Below are positions 42,589 through 51,599 of a stretch of DNA of 64,000 nucleotides, in pieces. Within the stretch, counting starts at the first letter, position 1. Each line of letters begins with the position of its first letter. The translations under genes and the position numbers were made by a program. The notes beneath the pieces are model-generated. The model saw only the letters and a program-made list of their open reading frames with translations, was not told the origin of the DNA and ran no database searches. The stretch is from Kibdelosporangium philippinense (GTDB lineage Bacteria; Actinomycetota; Actinomycetes; Mycobacteriales; Pseudonocardiaceae): the NCBI RefSeq assembly GCF_021390435.2, contig NZ_JAJVCN010000001.1, forward strand, positions 2,604,001-2,668,000. The letters run 5' to 3'.

Positions 42589-42639
42589 GAGGTTTGTACA
42601 GTCAACTGAACAGGTCTGAACCGGATCAGGGAGCTCGAG

Positions 42640-44073
42640 ATGGCACAGGCCGAGAGCAAGGCGTTCCAGATCGAGGCGAACGGCATCAACGTGATCACCG
42701 ATGCCGAGCGCAAAGGAACGCCGCGCCAGCTGTTCTGGCCATGGTTCGCTGCCAACGTCTCGGTGTTCGGCCTGAGCTACGGCTCGTTCGTGCTCGGCTT
42801 CGGCATCTCGTTCTGGCAGTCCGTGATCGTCGGCATCATCGGTATCGGGGTGTCGTTCCTGCTCTGCGGATTGATCGCGGTCGCGGGCAAACGCGGATCC
42901 GCCCCCACGATGGTGTTGTCCCGCGCGGCCTTCGGCGTCCGCGGCAACCGGCTGCCTTCCCTGATCTCGTGGATGCTGACCGTCGGCTGGGAAAGCGTGC
43001 TGACGATCCTGGCGACGTTCGCGACCGCCACCGTGTTCGAACGGCTCGGCTGGGGCGGCGGTACGACCACGAAGATCGTCGCCTTGATCGTGGTGACCGT
43101 GCTGACGGTCGCCGGTGGCGTGCTCGGGTTCGAGCTGATCATGCGGATGCAGACGTGGATCACGATCATCACCGGCGTGCTGACGGTCGTGTACATCGGA
43201 TTTGTCGCGCACCGCGTCGATTGGTCCGCGGTGTCCGCTGTGCCCGCGGGCTCGGCGCAGAACGTGATCGGCGCGCTCGTGTTCCTGATGACCGGGTTCG
43301 GGCTCGGCTGGGTGAACGCGGCTGCGGACTATTCCAGATACCTGCCACGCGGCACGTCTGGTCGCGCGGTCGTCGGATGGACGGCGTTTTCCTCGTCGCT
43401 GGCGCCGGTGGTCTTGCTGCTTTTCGGTTTGTTGCTGGCCGGTTCGTCCAGTGAGCTGAACGAGTCCATCGCCGCCGACCCGATCGGCGCGCTGGCCGCG
43501 ATCCTGCCGACCTGGTACCTCGTGCCGTTCGCGTTGGTCGCCGTGCTCGGCCTGGTCGGTGGGGCGGTGCTGAACATCTATTCGTCCGGTTTGACCTTGC
43601 TGGCGCTCGGCATCCGGATCCCGCGCTATGCCGCGTCTTTCGTCGATGGCGTGGTCGTGGTGATCGGCACGGTGTACGTCGTGTTCTTCGCAGGCACCTT
43701 TTTCGGTCAATTCCAGGGCTTCCTCATTACCCTCGGCGTGCCGATCGCGGTATGGTCCGGCGTCATGTTGGCCGATATCGCGCTACGCCGAACCGACTAC
43801 GCGGAACAGGACCTGTATGAGCCATCTGGGCGGTATGGGGATATCCGTGTGCTGCCGATCGCGACCGTGCTGGTTGGCACGGCGATCGGCTGGGGCTTGG
43901 TGACCAACAGCAGCGCGGAATGGCTTGGCTGGCAGGGCTATCTGCTCTCACCGCTCGGACTCGCCGACGGCTGGTCCGGCGCGAACCTCGGGGTGCTGGT
44001 GGCGTTGGTGATCGGCTTCCTGGTCACGTTCCTGTTCAGCCGCAAGCAAGTCAGTGCACAGGAGCGAGTGTGA
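42640..44073 (+). CDS. NCS1-family purine/cytosine permease, 477 aa
   Basis: About 12 membrane segments. N-terminal FQIEANGINVITDAERKGTP, SRAAFGVRGNRLPSLISWML and FGLGWVNAAADYSRYLPRGT match cytosine/purine permeases. ATG 42640 has GGGAG upstream. The TGA stop overlaps the following GntR gene, so transporter and regulator are co-transcribed. Confidence 0.9.
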   Translation: MAQAESKAFQIEANGINVITDAERKGTPRQLFWPWFAANVSVFGLSYGSFVLGFGISFWQSVIVGIIGIGVSFLLCGLIAVAGKRGSAPTMVLSRAAFGVRGNRLPSLISWMLTVGWESVLTILATFATATVFERLGWGGGTTTKIVALIVVTVLTVAGGVLGFELIMRMQTWITIITGVLTVVYIGFVAHRVDWSAVSAVPAGSAQNVIGALVFLMTGFGLGWVNAAADYSRYLPRGTSGRAVVGWTAFSSSLAPVVLLLFGLLLAGSSSELNESIAADPIGALAAILPTWYLVPFALVAVLGLVGGAVLNIYSSGLTLLALGIRIPRYAASFVDGVVVVIGTVYVVFFAGTFFGQFQGFLITLGVPIAVWSGVMLADIALRRTDYAEQDLYEPSGRYGDIRVLPIATVLVGTAIGWGLVTNSSAEWLGWQGYLLSPLGLADGWSGANLGVLVALVIGFLVTFLFSRKQVSAQERV

Positions 44074-44774
44074 ACGATCGAGTTGGCAGGCTGAAGCACG
44101 AGCGGATCGTCGAACAGCTGGCAAAAGAGATCCAATCAGGACGGCTGGCGCATGGCGCCCAGCTGCCGGGCGAGAACGCGCTGGCCGCGCGGTTCAGCGT
44201 CAGCCGTAACACTGTTCGGCAAGCGTTGACAGAGCTCGGCAACCAGGGCCTGATCGCGACGCATTCGGGCAAGGGCTCGTTCGTCACGTTCGACGACCGG
44301 ACCATCGACGACCGTCTCGGGTGGACCCGCGCATTGGCTGACCAGGGCGTACGTACCGAGGTCATCCGGATCGCGCTGGTCGAGGAGGTCGAGCTGGCCG
44401 AGCGGCTCGGCCTTGAATCGGCCGAACTGATCGCTGTGGACAGATTGCGTTCCATAGTGGACGGCATCCCGATTTCCTTTGAGCGGAGCCGTGTCCCGGC
44501 CATCGGGAGCCTGCGTGACCTGCCGTCCCAAGGACTCGACGGATCGCTGTACGAGGCACTACGCGGCGTCGGCCTCGTGCCGGACTACGGCGAGGAGTGG
44601 TGCGAACTCCACCGTCTCAGTGCGACAGAGGCCGAACTGCTCCAGCGTCCTGTGGGTGAGCGGTTCATGCGCACCCGGCGACTGGCCCATGACGTCAACG
44701 GCCAGTTCGTCGAGCACGTGGAAAGCCTGCTCGATCCCGACCGGTTCCGCCTGCACCTGAGGTTCGGCAGCTAG
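44070..44774 (+). CDS. GntR/HutC-family regulator, 234 aa
   Basis: GTG 44070 overlaps the permease stop. N-terminal winged helix (LPGENALAARFSVSRNTVRQ), C-terminal UTRA effector domain (RLRSIVDGIPISFERSRVP). It likely controls the permease in response to a purine- or pyrimidine-like ligand. Its 3' end overlaps the convergent peptidase gene by 4 bp. Confidence 0.9.
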   Translation: MNDRVGRLKHERIVEQLAKEIQSGRLAHGAQLPGENALAARFSVSRNTVRQALTELGNQGLIATHSGKGSFVTFDDRTIDDRLGWTRALADQGVRTEVIRIALVEEVELAERLGLESAELIAVDRLRSIVDGIPISFERSRVPAIGSLRDLPSQGLDGSLYEALRGVGLVPDYGEEWCELHRLSATEAELLQRPVGERFMRTRRLAHDVNGQFVEHVESLLDPDRFRLHLRFGS

Positions 44775-46252
44775 GGATCACACGTCATGTCCCGAGCGGG
44801 AAGGGTGCCGTCGAGCAGGTAGCGGTTCACGGCGGCGGCCACGCATTCGTTCGGGTAGTAGGGAAATATGCCGTGTGTCCTAACTGGAACAGTGACTAGC
44901 TTCGAGCCACGCATCGCCCGGTACATCCCGAGACCGTTCGCATAGGTCGTACGAGTGTCCCTGGTCGCGTGGAGGATCAACGCGGGCAAGGAATTCCCGA
45001 CCGCGAGCGGTCGTTCGCGCGGTGGAGCCCAGAAGGCACAGGGTGACGCCATACTGTGCATCGCGCCGAAGATCGGCTGGGTTGCCCGTGCACGCTGGAC
45101 AGCGCGCCAGTAGTACTCGGGATCGCGCGGCGCTACCTTGTCGCCGCAGATGATCGCGAGCATCAGGGAGTTCTGGGCGCTGCTGCGGGTTGTGATGTCG
45201 CCGAGTCCGGGGTGTGCCAGGTACGTCGCGACTCCGGTCAACCATTCCGACGGCGGCTCAAGGCCTTTCAGGGCACGGACAGTGCTCGCTAACTGCTCGC
45301 GTTGACGGTCGTCTGACGAGACCGCGTTGTACACGAACGGCACGGTGTGCTCGTCCAGGGTCTCATCGCCGACTTGCAATGGCTTGGTCGCGGCATCACG
45401 GATGACCTGCTGCATACCTTCACGAACCTCGGCCGCCGTCTGGCCAAGACCCAGCCGTGAGTGCTGTACTGCGGCCCACGCGGCGAACTCGTCGACGGCT
45501 TCTTCGTTGGCAGGCCCCATGTCCTGCAGCATCTCGGTGCCGTAGCGCTTCGGGTCACTGGCGCTGTCGAGCACCAGTCGGTCGACCTTGTCCGGGAACA
45601 TTGTGCTGTATACCGCCCCGAGGTACGTGCCGTACGACTGGCCGAAGAACGAAGTCTTCCGCTCTCCCAACGCGCCGCGGATGACGTCCATGTCCCGTGC
45701 GATGTCGCGGGTTGTGATGAAGGGGAGTACCTCCGGGTACTTTCGTTGGCACCGCGCGGCTTCGTCCGCCGACTGGGCGAGCGTGTCGTCGAAACTCGCA
45801 CGGTCGAACCCGGCCGAACGCATCCAGATGCTGAACTTGAGGCCGCAGTCGATCGGTGTGCTACGGCCAAGTCCGCGGGTGTCCATGCCGATCACGTCGT
45901 AGCGGCTGGCTACTTCGGGCGCCAGGCCTGCCCTGATGTCCTTGGGCATGCCGAGGCCGTAGTCTCCTGGCCCGCCGGGATTGGTCTGCAGGATCCCGAT
46001 TCTGCCTTCGGTGTCGGTTGCTTTGATGCGTGAAATGGCGACCGTGATCGTCCGGCCGCGGGGCTTGCTGTAGTCGAGCGGCACGGTCACGTCCGCGCAT
46101 TGCGCCGCCAAGTCCGGGTCGGCGCAGTCTGTCCACTCGATGTCTTGTCGGTAGTACTGGTCGATACCGTCAACGGTGCAAGCGGGCCCAGCGAAAACCG
46201 CGGTCCCGATGATGACGACGAGCGTCATGGCACCGGTTCGCTTGAGGTTCAC
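44771..46252 (-). CDS. Secreted alpha/beta-hydrolase, tripeptidyl-aminopeptidase type, 493 aa
   Basis: A signal peptide (MNLKRTGAMTLVVIIGTAVF) is followed by the hydrolase fold: oxyanion region QTNPGGPGDYG, nucleophile Ser in FFGQSYGTYLG, a C-terminal TAP-like domain with LILHATRDTRT (acid) and RTHGIFPYYPNECV (His). The family includes Streptomyces secreted tripeptidyl aminopeptidases (S33). It probably cleaves short peptides outside the cell. Confidence 0.88.
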   Translation of the reverse strand: MNLKRTGAMTLVVIIGTAVFAGPACTVDGIDQYYRQDIEWTDCADPDLAAQCADVTVPLDYSKPRGRTITVAISRIKATDTEGRIGILQTNPGGPGDYGLGMPKDIRAGLAPEVASRYDVIGMDTRGLGRSTPIDCGLKFSIWMRSAGFDRASFDDTLAQSADEAARCQRKYPEVLPFITTRDIARDMDVIRGALGERKTSFFGQSYGTYLGAVYSTMFPDKVDRLVLDSASDPKRYGTEMLQDMGPANEEAVDEFAAWAAVQHSRLGLGQTAAEVREGMQQVIRDAATKPLQVGDETLDEHTVPFVYNAVSSDDRQREQLASTVRALKGLEPPSEWLTGVATYLAHPGLGDITTRSSAQNSLMLAIICGDKVAPRDPEYYWRAVQRARATQPIFGAMHSMASPCAFWAPPRERPLAVGNSLPALILHATRDTRTTYANGLGMYRAMRGSKLVTVPVRTHGIFPYYPNECVAAAVNRYLLDGTLPARDMTCDP

Positions 46253-46327
46253 ACCTTACTACTTTAAGTGATCATCTGGTTACGGAAAGGGTATCTGCAC
46301 CCGTTTCACGCTTATGGCTAGCCCTAC

Positions 46328-47032
46328 CTAGATCGCTGCTCCGACCAGGTGACCGATGCCGTACGTGGCCGCCATAGCGACGATGCCGCCTGCGACGTTG
46401 CGCGCGATCGCGGGCAGACGCGGTGCGCCGCCGAGGCGGGCGCTGGTCGAGCCGGTCAAGGCCAGGGCGAGCACGGCGACGAGGACTGTGAGCGACACGC
46501 GAAAGTCGCCAGTCGGGATGATGAACGCCAGCAACGGCAACAACGAGCCCACGGTAAAAGCGACAAAACTGGCGAATGCGGCCTGCCATGGGCTGGTCAG
46601 GCCCTCCGGGTCGATTTTCAGCTCGGCCTCGGCGTGTGCCGCCAACGCGTCCTTCTCGGTGAGCTGTTCGGCGACTTCCCGAGCCAGTTCCGGCGACAGT
46701 CCTTTTTCCTCGTAGATCTGGGCCAGTTCCTCGAGTTCGTACTCCGGCATCTCCTTCAGCTCACGCCGTTCCTGATCAAGCAGTGCCTTTTCGGCGTCCC
46801 GCTGGCTGGAAACCGAGACGTATTCTCCCGCCGCCATCGACATCGCGCCCGCGAACATTCCGGCGAATCCGGCGGTGAGGATTTGCGGAACCGAAGTCGT
46901 CGCACCCGCGACGCCGAGGACCAGGCTCGCGGTGGACACCACACCGTCGTTCGCGCCTAGCACACCGGCCCGCAACCAGTTCAGCCGTGCCCCGGTGTCC
47001 TCGTGCGGCTCATGGTGTAGTTCCGTTGTCAC
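46328..47032 (-). CDS. VIT1/CCC1-family metal transporter, 234 aa
   Basis: Iron/manganese exporter-like membrane protein. It begins with the cytosolic LNWLRAGVLGANDGVVSTAS signature of VIT1/CCC1 and has five membrane segments and a charged helical metal-binding domain between helices 2 and 3 (AEKALLDQERRELKEMPEYE). Length is normal. Confidence 0.9.
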   Translation of the reverse strand: MTTELHHEPHEDTGARLNWLRAGVLGANDGVVSTASLVLGVAGATTSVPQILTAGFAGMFAGAMSMAAGEYVSVSSQRDAEKALLDQERRELKEMPEYELEELAQIYEEKGLSPELAREVAEQLTEKDALAAHAEAELKIDPEGLTSPWQAAFASFVAFTVGSLLPLLAFIIPTGDFRVSLTVLVAVLALALTGSTSARLGGAPRLPAIARNVAGGIVAMAATYGIGHLVGAAI

Positions 47033-47186
47033 AGGCCAAGCCTAAGTCATGGCAGCCGTTCGGCCTCTTGCGAAAGTGGTTTAGACCTCTATACGCTGCA
47101 TATCGCTGTAAAAACCGCCTGTCGTGTCGGTCTGGGCCACCCATCGCGCCCAGTTCAGCGCCGCCATTGATTGAAAGGGCACCTGC

Positions 47187-48476
47187 ATGTCCAAAAATGC
47201 GGGAATGTCCGCGATGACGCGGGCATTTGTGGTCCTGGGCTTGTTACTCGGCGTGATTCTCGTGCCAACGCAGAACTCCGCCCAGGCCGCGCCGCAGTTC
47301 AACGTGATCGGCTTCTATCACGGGACCTACGATTCGGGGCACATCGCGTTCGTCCGTGAGGCCAACCCTTGGTTCACCCAGGCGGCCGCACAGAACAACT
47401 TCTCCTACACCGCGAGCAACAACTGGGACCTGCTGAACAACATCAGCCCCCAGCAGTACCAGGTCGTCATGTTCCTCGACGACCAGCCTGCCTCCGGCTC
47501 GCAGCGGGCGGGCTTCCAGCGCTACATGGAAAACGGCGGTGGCTTCTTCGGCTGGCACGTGTCGGCGTTCACCCAGAACGCCTCGCAATGGCCGTGGTAC
47601 CACAACACGTTCCTTGGCAGCGGCAACTTCCGCAACAACACGTGGTTCCCGACCGCGGCGACGTTGCAGACTGACAACCGCACCCACCCGGCCACCAAGC
47701 GCCTGCCCGCGACGTTCCGCTCGTCGGTCAGCGAGTGGTACAGCTGGAACGGCGGCCTGCGCAACAACCCGAACATCACCGTGCTGGCCTCGGTGCACCC
47801 GTCGAGCTTCCCGCTCGGCACCGACCCGAACCAGTCCTGGTACAGCGGTGACTACCCGATCATGTGGACCAACAAGAACTTCAAGATGGTCTACGCGAAC
47901 TTCGGGCACAACTCGGTGAACGGCAGTGGGCAGAGCACGTCGTCCACGTTCGCCAGCGCGGATCAGAACAACTTCATCATCGACAGCCTGCTGTGGCTGG
48001 GTGGCGGGACCATCCCGCCGCCGGACCCGCCCGGTCCGATCCCGCCGAACCAGTGGTTCTCGGTGGTGAACAAGAACAGCTCGAAGTGCGTTGACGCGCG
48101 GAGCGCGGGAACGGCCAACGGAACCGCTATCCAGCAGTACGCGTGCAACAGCAGCTTGGCGCAGGGCTACCAGTTCCAGGCAACCGACGGTGGCTACGTG
48201 CGGATCAACAACCGCGGGAACGCCGCCCAGGTCATCGACGTCAGCAACGTGTCGTCCGCGGACAACGCGCTGCTGCACCTGTGGGCCTACGGCGGCGGGA
48301 ACAACCAGCAGTGGCAGCCGGTCGCCGAGGACGGCGGCTACTTCCACTTCGTGAGCAGGCACAGTGGCAAGTGCCTGACCGTGCCGAACAGTTCGACCGC
48401 CGACAGCGTTCAGCTTGTCCAGCTGACGTGCAACGGCAGCGCCGCGCAGTCCTTCCGGCTGACGCAGCAAGCCTGA
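47187..48476 (+). CDS. Secreted ThuA-like protein with ricin-B lectin domain, 429 aa
   Basis: Signal peptide (about 1-34, ending AQAAP). ThuA-like trehalose-utilisation domain (about 36-275, with GGGFFGWHVSAFT and PIMWTNKNFKMVYANFGHNS) follows, then a Pro-rich linker (IPPPDPPGPIPP) and a ricin-type beta-trefoil (290-429) with QxW repeats (GYQFQA, NNQQWQPV, QSFRL). It probably binds and acts on extracellular carbohydrate. Followed by a perfect 20-bp-stem hairpin. Confidence 0.9.
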   Translation: MSKNAGMSAMTRAFVVLGLLLGVILVPTQNSAQAAPQFNVIGFYHGTYDSGHIAFVREANPWFTQAAAQNNFSYTASNNWDLLNNISPQQYQVVMFLDDQPASGSQRAGFQRYMENGGGFFGWHVSAFTQNASQWPWYHNTFLGSGNFRNNTWFPTAATLQTDNRTHPATKRLPATFRSSVSEWYSWNGGLRNNPNITVLASVHPSSFPLGTDPNQSWYSGDYPIMWTNKNFKMVYANFGHNSVNGSGQSTSSTFASADQNNFIIDSLLWLGGGTIPPPDPPGPIPPNQWFSVVNKNSSKCVDARSAGTANGTAIQQYACNSSLAQGYQFQATDGGYVRINNRGNAAQVIDVSNVSSADNALLHLWAYGGGNNQQWQPVAEDGGYFHFVSRHSGKCLTVPNSSTADSVQLVQLTCNGSAAQSFRLTQQA

Positions 48477-48482
48477 AAAACC

Positions 48483-48528
48483 CTCGTGAGTGGTTATCAG
48501 GGCTAGAACCCTGATAACCACTCACGAG
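48483..48528 (+). terminator. Dispersed palindrome, copy 2, perfect 20-bp stem
   Basis: CTCGTGAGTGGTTATCAGGG (48483-48502) pairs exactly with 48509-48528 around the hexamer CTAGAA. It sits 6 bp after the ThuA-ricin stop and 17 bp before the HIT gene start, so it probably ends transcription of the former. Same family as 23306-23349 and 53805-53839. Confidence 0.8.
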
Positions 48529-48545
48529 GTTCTAGGCTCACCGCT

Positions 48546-48953
48546 GTGGCTTGTTTGTTCTGTGAGATCGTGGCCGGCGAGAAGCCCGCCTTTGTCGTTG
48601 CCGATGAACCCGTTGGCATGGCTTTCCTTGATATCCGTCCGGTTTTCAAGGGGCATACGCTCGTTGTGCCACGGACGCACATCGTGACCCTGACCGACCT
48701 GCCCGAGGCCGATATTCCCGGGTACTTCGGCTTCGTACAGCGAATCACGGCCGCGGTGACCGAAGCGCTTGGCGCGCAGGGCACGTTCGTGGCCATGAAC
48801 AACATCGTCAGCCAAAGTGTTCCGCACCTGCACACGCATGTCGTCCCACGGACCAAAGGCGACGGTCTGCGTGGATTCTTCTGGCCACGCACCAAGTACG
48901 CCTCGGACGAGGAAGCTCAGTCGTTCGCCGACGACATCCGTGCGAAGGTGTGA
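48546..48953 (+). CDS. HIT-family nucleotide hydrolase, 135 aa
   Basis: Histidine-triad protein. It begins MACLFCEIVAGEKPAFVVAD and contains the triad HLHTHVVPR near residue 95. Start is GTG 48546. The family hydrolyses nucleoside phosphoramidates or dinucleotides. The desulfhydrase-like gene follows immediately. Confidence 0.9.
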   Translation: MACLFCEIVAGEKPAFVVADEPVGMAFLDIRPVFKGHTLVVPRTHIVTLTDLPEADIPGYFGFVQRITAAVTEALGAQGTFVAMNNIVSQSVPHLHTHVVPRTKGDGLRGFFWPRTKYASDEEAQSFADDIRAKV

Positions 48954-48955
48954 CG

Positions 48956-49962
48956 ATGGCGATCGACCTGTCCGGCCAGCCCCGTGTCGCACTCGGCCAC
49001 TGGCCCACTCCGCTGGATGAATGCCCGAGGCTGTCCGAGGCCATCGGCGGCCCGCGGATCTTGATCAAACGCGACGACGTCAACGGGCTCGGCGTCGGTG
49101 GCAACAAGCTGCGTAAGGCCGAGTTCCTGCTGGCGCAGGCCCAGAACGACGGCGCGGACACGATCATCACGTTCGGTGCCGTGCAGACCAACCATGGACG
49201 GCAGACCGCAGCCGCCTGCGCGCGCCTTGGCCTGCGCTGTGAGCTCGTGCTGACCAAATCCGTGCCCATGTCCGGCGAGGCGTACGAACGCTCTGGCAAC
49301 ATGGCGCTGGATGGCCTTTTCGGCGCCCACGTGCACGTGTGTGACACGCCTGAGCAGACGGCCGAGGTCTACACCAGGTGGTCGCGGTCGCCGAGGCTGA
49401 GGGCCGAAAAACCGCGACCTTCCCGGTCGGCGGGTCCAACGCGGTCGGTGTCCTTGGGTACGTGGAGGCAGCCAGGGAGTTGCACGGCCAGCTGAGTGAG
49501 ATCGACCGGCTCGTCGTCGCTGTGGGTAGTGCCGGTACCGCGGCTGGGCTGGCGCTGGGAATTCATCTGCTCGACTGGCCGGTGTTGCTGGATGCGCAAT
49601 GCGTCTCGCACACGGCTGAGGAATCGGAATCCGATATCCGCAGGCTGGCTGGCGAGGCGGCCGAGCTATTGGGCGTGGACACGGGCGACCTTGCGCACGT
49701 GCGCGTCTCCGATGGCGCGGTCGGGCCTGGTTACGGCGTCGCGACCGACGAGATGTGGGAGGCGCTGCATCTGTTCGCGCGGACCGAGGGAATCGCGTTG
49801 GACCCGGTCTATTCGGGCAAGGCCGCGGCCGGGCTTGTTGCCGGTGTGCGCAGTGGGGCCATTGGGCCTGATGAAACCGTTGTGTTCATGCATACGGGTG
49901 GCCTGCCCGGACTGTTCGCCTATGCTCCGGAACTGGTTCGTTTGAGCGAAAACTCGCGGTAG
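48956..49962 (+). pseudogene. D-cysteine desulfhydrase / ACC deaminase-like gene, frameshifted
   Basis: PLP-dependent fold-type II enzyme. The 5' frame (MAIDLSGQPRVALGHWPTPL, with PLP lysine in GVGGNKLRKAEFL) and the 3' frame (VVAVAEAEGRKTATFPVGGS to RLSENSR) align end to end as one family member but are in different frames. The break is near 49372-49380 (TACACCAGGTGG). The joined length is 1007 bp, one short of 336 codons, so a 1-bp deletion is the simplest cause. The remaining 3' frame is fully open with no further stops, suggesting a recent mutation or a sequencing error. Confidence 0.85.
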
Positions 49963-50029
49963 GTATCCCGCGCGAGGTCATCCGCACGGGAATATGGGCC
50001 CAGGGTGGGGCTGACGAAAGGCAGGTCCC

Positions 50030-50920
50030 ATGGGGCACAGCAACAAGACCCGGCTTGCCTTGTTGGCGGCCGTACTGACGACCATTGTCGTATTGGCGTC
50101 GAGCCTGCTGTTACCTGGCCCGCTCGGCATGTGGGCGGCGATCCTTGTCGGCGCGAACGGAATTGCTGTTCTGCTCGCGAGACATCTGGTGCACCGATGG
50201 GAGCAGGCCGAATTGCGGAAAGCGATGGAAGAACAACGGCAGGCCAAGATGCCGGAACCGGTCGCCGAACAACCGACCGCGAGCTCGGAGCCGGAGCAGG
50301 CGACGCACGTGCAGTACCCGGTTTCCGCGGTGCCGTTGCCCAGTTCCGAAGTGGATTACCGGTTTCTGTTCTCGGCGACGGTGTGCTGGCGGCAGAGCAG
50401 CCCGAAAACCGTTGTACCGCACGCGAGCCCTGGCGACTTGGCCGTGCATTGGATTTTGACCAGGGCCCGTGAACTGACGGTTCTTGAGCGGCCGGAGGAT
50501 TACCGCGTCGTTCAGCACCGGTTGGCGGTCGCGTTGGGCACGGCGCTGGCCGAGCCGTACGGCCACGTTGTCGCGTGGGCCGTTGACGTGTCGCTGGCGA
50601 TGTCCGACGAGGACACCAAGCGCCTTGAACGGCTCGCTGAGATGCGCAAGCACGAGCGGATGTGGGAGCAGGAGCGGCGCATGGAGATCAGCATGCGCCG
50701 GTACCTCAGCGAGGACGTGCTCAAGGACACCGGCAGCGCGGTCGTCTGGTGGTTGTCGCGGCACACCGACCAGATCGAGGAAAGTGTGCAGATGATCGGC
50801 CACCTCGCCCAGCTCACGGCCGCCGCGAACAGCAAGGAGATCCCCGGCCCCGACCTGCTGCGGGCGATTCAGGCGGGGGAGAACGGCAGGCACATCAACG
50901 GCTCAGCCCAAGATCTCTAG
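50030..50920 (+). CDS. Hypothetical membrane-anchored protein, 296 aa
   Basis: Two adjacent hydrophobic helices at the N-terminus (LALLAAVLTTIVVLASSLLL; GMWAAILVGANGIAVLLARH) are followed by a charged coiled region (HRWEQAELRKAMEEQRQAKM) and a cytosolic domain. The C-terminal part includes DVSLAMSDEDTKRLERLAEM and EVQMI-like helices. It resembles actinomycete-specific hypothetical proteins with a helical domain. Function unknown. A strong terminator follows. Confidence 0.75.
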   Translation: MGHSNKTRLALLAAVLTTIVVLASSLLLPGPLGMWAAILVGANGIAVLLARHLVHRWEQAELRKAMEEQRQAKMPEPVAEQPTASSEPEQATHVQYPVSAVPLPSSEVDYRFLFSATVCWRQSSPKTVVPHASPGDLAVHWILTRARELTVLERPEDYRVVQHRLAVALGTALAEPYGHVVAWAVDVSLAMSDEDTKRLERLAEMRKHERMWEQERRMEISMRRYLSEDVLKDTGSAVVWWLSRHTDQIEESVQMIGHLAQLTAAANSKEIPGPDLLRAIQAGENGRHINGSAQDL

Positions 50921-50933
50921 CGCGACAGGACCG

Positions 50934-50972
50934 GTTCTACCGGGCGTCCGGCGCGCGGTCGCCCGGTAGAAC
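50934..50972 (+). terminator. Hairpin terminator
   Basis: GTTCTACCGGGCG (50934-50946) pairs perfectly with CGCCCGGTAGAAC (50960-50972) across a 13-nt loop, 14 bp downstream of the hypothetical gene's stop. Confidence 0.75.
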
Positions 50973-51037
50973 GCCCTGACATCGAGGCTGGCATCCAGGC
51001 GTTCACGCACTGCACGGCCGACCACTGCTTGGCGGCC

Positions 51038-51059
51038 GTCAGAATAGATCTATTCTGAC
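51038..51059. promoter_or_regulatory. 22-bp perfect palindrome upstream of DoxX gene
   Basis: Arms GTCAGAATAGA and TCTATTCTGAC meet without spacer, 24 bp before the DoxX ATG. AT-rich core in a GC-rich genome. It looks like a dimeric repressor operator (TetR/MarR/HxlR type). No regulator gene is adjacent. Confidence 0.65.
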
Positions 51060-51083
51060 GACTATCAGAAAGCGGAGGTCGGG

Positions 51084-51446
51084 ATGAACGTGGTGTTGTG
51101 GATCGCGCAGGGCCTGCTGGCGGCGGTGTACCTGATGTCAGGGACCTTGAAGGCGACGCAGCCGAGGCAGAAGCTGATCGCGAACATGGGCGGCGGCTGG
51201 GTCGAGGATTTCTCGCCAGGCGCGGTCAAGGCGATCGGCGTCGTCGAAGTGCTGGGCGCGCTCGGCCTCGTGCTCCCTTGGGCGACCGGAATCGCCCCTT
51301 CGCTCACCCCGATCGCGGCTGCCGGATTCGTTGTCGTGCAGATTCTGGCCAGTGTTGTGCACGGCAGGCGAAAGGAATACAAGAACCTGCCGGTCAACGT
51401 TATTCTCTTGGCGCTCGCGCTTTTCGTTGCGATCGGCCGGTTCTGA
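51084..51446 (+). CDS. DoxX-family membrane protein, 120 aa
   Basis: Four hydrophobic segments, starting MNVVLWIAQGLLAAVYLMSG, with KLIANMGGGWVEDF and GVVEVLGALGLVLP typical of DoxX/DoxD-like proteins. These are associated with redox or quinone metabolism but mostly uncharacterised. Probably controlled through the palindrome at 51038-51059. Confidence 0.85.
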   Translation: MNVVLWIAQGLLAAVYLMSGTLKATQPRQKLIANMGGGWVEDFSPGAVKAIGVVEVLGALGLVLPWATGIAPSLTPIAAAGFVVVQILASVVHGRRKEYKNLPVNVILLALALFVAIGRF

Positions 51447-51599
51447 CCGTCCGATCATGATCGGCAGCGGTCCGTAGTGTGATCGCGCACACTCACCATT
51501 GTCTTTGCTGGCAACGATGTGCCGCGGATAGGGTTTCTTTCGTATTGCCCGCGATGGGGGTTGCGGGCAAATCCGAACGAGATCCTTGGGGGATTCTTC

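Noticed and set aside
42580..43710. 376-codon minus-strand ORF opposite the NCS1 permease
   Set aside because: Low-complexity charged shadow frame; the plus strand has the transporter and its motifs.
47244..48521. 425-codon minus-strand ORF opposite the ThuA-ricin gene
   Set aside because: Shadow frame rich in Val and Arg that also runs through the terminator palindrome.
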